NCBI GenBank assembly: GCA_964609675.1
Contig: CAZSRX010000009.1
Location: 31,526-95,525, forward strand
Length of the DNA stretch: 64,000 bases
DNA from: CAZSRX01 sp964609675 [NCBI: uncultured Bacteroidota bacterium]
Lineage (GTDB): Bacteria > CLD3 > SB21
Reading direction: 5' to 3'
How positions within the stretch are numbered: the stretch's first letter is position 1; the number at the start of each line of letters is the position of its first letter. A model generated the notes under the pieces. That model was not told the origin of the DNA and made no database searches. It saw only the letters and a list, made by a program, of their open reading frames with translations. Made by a program: the position numbers and the translations under genes. This document shows positions 61,801-64,000 of the stretch, one piece after another.

Positions 61801-63576
61801 ATCCGCAGCGGTTCCGGATCCAATGATCCCGCCAATTGGGGCACCAGCGTGGATCCGTCCGGCAGCACGCCGGGCGTCATCAACAGCCTGACACCGATGA
61901 ATAAGGACTTGTCCGTTGCCGCGGCCGGCATCACCGCGGAACCCGCATTCCCGTTAGCCGGCGACTCCGTCCGGTTTAACATCGTCATGAGGAACAGCGG
62001 ATCGCAGACCGTCTCCGATACATTTTATCTCAGAACCTATTACGACGCCAACCGCAACGGGCTCCCGGATCAAGAGGAATTGCTGGACGACGCCGTTGGC
62101 GATTATCTGACGCCGGGCGACTCCCTGGTCAGGACGTTTACGTGGCCGGTACCGGCCTCGGCGATCGCTTACGGGTTTTTAAAAGAATCCGCCGCCGCAC
62201 AGGATTCTCTGACGATCATCGCCGTTATCGGATATCCGGATGATGAGCGCCCGCAAAACAACACGGCAATCCGTTCGTTCCGGCTGGGCACACGCCCGCA
62301 AACCGTGGTTGTTAATGAGATACTGTATTACCCCGATACGAATCAGGTGGAATTTGCCGAACTCTATAACCGCAGCGACGAAGCGGTTAACCTGAAAAAC
62401 TGGAAGATAGGCGATGCGACGTCCTCTAAAACGATCACGGCATCCGACCACTGGCTGCCGCCCGGCGGATACCGCGCTCTCACGGCCGATACGTCCGTTT
62501 ACCGGAAGTTTTCCGGACTGCCTGACAGCCTGATTCTTATAATACCTTCGATGCCCAGCCTGCACAACGAAAAAGATGCCGTGTATATCAAAGACCCGAA
62601 CGGCATGATGGTCGATTCGGTATATTATTACAACACATGGGGCGGGCGCCGCGGCGTGAGCCTCGAGCGCATTGACGCCAACCGTTATTCCAACGATCCC
62701 GGCAACTGGAGCAGTTCGGCGTCTGCCGGCGGCTGCAGTCCCGGCATGATCAACGGCGTCCTGCTGGCCCGGCCTTATCCAAGGCACGCTTTGATTATCA
62801 ACGAGATCATGTACAGCCCGTTTACCAACGAGCCGGAATACATTGAGTTTTACAATCGTACCGATTCGACATGGAACATCAGCAACTGGAGCATTCAGGT
62901 CGGCACGACGAAAGTGATCCTCACCACAAACAGCCTGCTGGTGCCGCCGGACGGATATCTGGTGGTTTCTGAAAATAAAACCCTTTCCGATCGGTTTACC
63001 CCGCCTCCGACGCTGTTGGTGCAGTTGTCCAATATGCCGTCGCTGTCCAACTCCGGCGCGATGATTGTGATACGCGATATGGTTGGCACTTCCATTGACA
63101 GCGTGTATTATGATCCGGCATGGGGCGGCGGGACCGGCATTGCTCTCGAACGCATCCGACCGGACGAGGAAACCACGATTCCGTCCAACTGGGGATCCTG
63201 CGTATTTACCGAAGGCGGCACGCCGGGATACCGGAACAGCCTCTATCACGGACAGGACCGCAAGAAAATCCGCCTTACCGCCGATCCCAATCCGTTCTTC
63301 ACCGACCGGAACGAGAAAACGCGCCTCATCATCGAACTGCCCGTACCGCAGGCCCGGCTGACGCTGAAAATCTATGACCATCAGGGACGCCTGATCCATA
63401 CCCTGCTCAATAATGCTCCAAGCGGCAGTTACCGCGAGGTTATCTGGGACGGCAAAGACAGCAAAGGCCGATGGGCGCGCATCGGCATCTATGTCATATA
63501 TCTGGAAGCCCTGTACGAAACTTCCAAATATCATGAAAGCGTCAAAAAAACGGTGGTGCTTGGACGAAAACTTTGA
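58834..63576 (+). CDS. Giant secreted lamin-tail-domain repeat protein with FlgD-like C-terminus
   Basis: 1580 residues. A signal peptide ends near VLMAQ. Six lamin-tail-like domains begin near residues 25, 322, 605, 870, 1165 and 1315, each with a VxINE or VxxSEI[MF] opening and an IEIYN or VELYN motif followed by [LN]xxWK. CARDB-like beta domains lie between them. The C-terminus is a FlgD-like domain with ADPNPFFT, YDHQGRLIHTLL and WDGKDSKGRWARIGIYV. It is probably exported to the cell surface through a FlgD-domain route. Function is likely adhesive or structural; none is proven. Confidence 0.85.
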   Translation: MRRMRDFIITVAMMLSLMPVVLMAQTDSVTLSEIMFDPVGADEYDEFIEIYNYSKTQIYNLSGWKLSDSTGTDNIVDAGEGLLLYPGQYGIILDGDYNSGTNPYNTLIPDTARILKIGTSDFCNGGLRNSPPEPIYLINGSADTVARYKYSGGSPNGKSDEKIIMDNNNDVSNWARSLVVYGTPGFKNSVSPVVNDLSVSGNRLIFNPPSLTEGDTVRITATVKNPGLETITRFKIKFYDDANQNYLPDAAELFDSTVYNGTLASGDSVASSVTTAPLSAGWHRFIAVIADTSVLPSPDENSGNNRRLDSVRVTSAILADSVTISEVMFKPLSGTTIDEFVELYNYGSAPVNFTGWKIRDNASTDELVDAGFGMTLAPGKFAVIFPQTYDPASGIYADLIPPDALIIKVDDSSIGNQLTNEGDMIKIINPDGDTVSAYVFTAPTSHPAGYSYEKRLLTADNSASNWAVTLNLNGTPGSLNSITPVDFDLSVPSQYVSFTPPYPEQNAPFTMKAIIKNSGGQPSGSFSVIIQRIIQSDTIVKLNQNYSGLNTGDSMAVIITDTALISGDQKYRIRVIYGQDQKPDNNTALKTLLIGKPRNCVVINEFIYIPLSDLSDWVELYNRSNDTLDLNGWKFADGSILTTPVQLTAAPFPLLPGEFVVISGDTDQISGDPIKKIKVAGFPNLNSSSSDKAVLFDSVGAVIDSLNYSPSWGGSDGISLERRHPDSNAVLASSWGTCTDPSGSTPGRLNSLFTVAYDLSFGSQGITFAPPFPAPGESFTVQAIIKNLGTMTSGSFAVSLRRLLPGDTVLLLNQNYLPLNAGDSLIISLADTARLSGLQKYRVTIDYPGDMKPSNNTLTKTLFTGTRRYSAVINEIKYYESAGDWIEIYNRSGDTLDLKKWKLADEVDFKSPKTITASTFILLPGDYVVVSSDTAQFAGLPFKKIKMSLSSFNQTGDMAVLFDSLGAVVDSVFYDDNWGGNAAGKSLERIRSGSGSNDPANWGTSVDPSGSTPGVINSLTPMNKDLSVAAAGITAEPAFPLAGDSVRFNIVMRNSGSQTVSDTFYLRTYYDANRNGLPDQEELLDDAVGDYLTPGDSLVRTFTWPVPASAIAYGFLKESAAAQDSLTIIAVIGYPDDERPQNNTAIRSFRLGTRPQTVVVNEILYYPDTNQVEFAELYNRSDEAVNLKNWKIGDATSSKTITASDHWLPPGGYRALTADTSVYRKFSGLPDSLILIIPSMPSLHNEKDAVYIKDPNGMMVDSVYYYNTWGGRRGVSLERIDANRYSNDPGNWSSSASAGGCSPGMINGVLLARPYPRHALIINEIMYSPFTNEPEYIEFYNRTDSTWNISNWSIQVGTTKVILTTNSLLVPPDGYLVVSENKTLSDRFTPPPTLLVQLSNMPSLSNSGAMIVIRDMVGTSIDSVYYDPAWGGGTGIALERIRPDEETTIPSNWGSCVFTEGGTPGYRNSLYHGQDRKKIRLTADPNPFFTDRNEKTRLIIELPVPQARLTLKIYDHQGRLIHTLLNNAPSGSYREVIWDGKDSKGRWARIGIYVIYLEALYETSKYHESVKKTVVLGRKL

Positions 63577-64000
63577 GCCCCTGCCGAAATACATATACGG
63601 CGCAGATAATCATAAATCCCGGCATTTGAAGCGTGTTTAAAACGATTCAACATTATAAACATCGATAATTTTAACGAAGATAAAGTGATCACAGCGATCA
63701 CATATAACACAGAGGTCTTATTGATAAAGCATCAATAATATTTCTGTCTTTTTGAACTCTCTTTGATAGAGCGCTCATTACCCCTTCTGCCGGTTTAGAA
63801 TTGAATACCCGGAATAACAAAATGCGGCTCATTCAGTTTGCCAATCCATCCGCTTTCGGTCTTTTTTTGATTTTTATGACGTCCGCAGATCTGGTAAGTC
63901 AGATAACTATCAGCGGCGTTAACGACGACAGCGCGCGTAAAACTCTTATATTAAACCGATAATGTAATATTACATAAATCGAGGATAAAATTATTGGGTT
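63577..64000 (+). other. Downstream intergenic region, no supported gene
   Basis: 424 bp after the lamin-tail gene to the window edge. It is AT-rich and holds no supported ORF. A perfect 14-bp palindrome, ATGTAATATTACAT, at 63962-63975 could be an operator of a gene beyond the window. No terminator was recognised directly after the gene. Confidence 0.5.

Noticed and set aside
62179-63594. 471-residue minus-strand frame
   Set aside because: Antisense to the lamin-tail repeat gene, with low-complexity Arg/Val/Ala-rich content and no ribosome site.

Overview
The window has two parts: about 21.6 kb of prophage, then about 42 kb of bacterial chromosome. The host looks like a Gram-negative member of the FCB group (Bacteroidota/Chlorobiota-related or a KSB1/Calditrichota-like lineage). 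This rests on two large secreted proteins with C-terminal FlgD-like domains carrying an N-P-F-N-P motif, an archaeal-type short ProS, a BshA-type glycosyltransferase, and TTG/GTG starts mixed with good Shine-Dalgarno sites. The lineage call is inference; no rRNA is present.

Prophage (1-21580). Terminase and a DUF935 (Mu gp29-type) portal run leftward off the window edge. A 280-bp divergent control region with a palindrome separates them from a long rightward late operon. That operon holds DUF1320 (gp36-like) and DUF1834 (gp37-like) proteins, a ClpP-type protease with a nested in-frame scaffold start, a decoration protein and the major capsid protein. A lysis cassette follows: overlapping spanin-like genes, a holin candidate, a secreted lytic transglycosylase and an XhlA-like protein. 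Next come a 1211-residue adhesin-like tail protein, a family of tail-tube-like paralogues, a tail assembly chaperone with a T_TTT_TTT -1 frameshift signal, the tape measure protein and distal tail proteins. Head genes are Mu-like and the tail looks siphovirus-like, as in B3/D3112-type transposable phages. The right end probably lies at about 21580, where repeated CG..TTTT..TCA motifs sit and a host pseudokinase/WD40 gene is cut short. The most unusual feature is a stem-loop in every gap of 30 nt or more within the late operon. Seven of these belong to one AGATGGCATCC family whose copies share the flanking ribosome-binding segment, and one copy lies inside a coding region.

Host 23321-31719: a translationally coupled trio (B12-binding radical SAM protein, EnvC-like LytM protein, flippase-like membrane protein), a universal stress protein, a MobA-like nucleotidyltransferase, an aldehyde dehydrogenase, and the opposing GDPD and BshA genes. 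32259-42589: CcoG and FixH (cbb3 oxidase assembly), ROK kinase, MBL-fold hydrolase, DUF697 protein, lipoprotein, a lipid locus (desaturase, DUF1475, DUF1295) and a two-HKD phospholipase D. 42787-43180: tRNA-Arg(UCG) and a broken 3' tRNA copy interrupted by a small palindrome. 43181-44809: GT-C membrane glycosyltransferase. 44941-49960: group 3d bidirectional [NiFe]-hydrogenase operon hoxEF(fused)-U-Y-H-W. 50364-63576: secreted M43 metalloprotease, PfkB kinase, alpha/beta hydrolase, ProS, a TPR plus periplasmic-binding lipoprotein-like protein, and a 1580-residue lamin-tail-domain repeat protein. Together these suggest a facultatively anaerobic, hydrogen-metabolising cell that exports large adhesive or degradative proteins.
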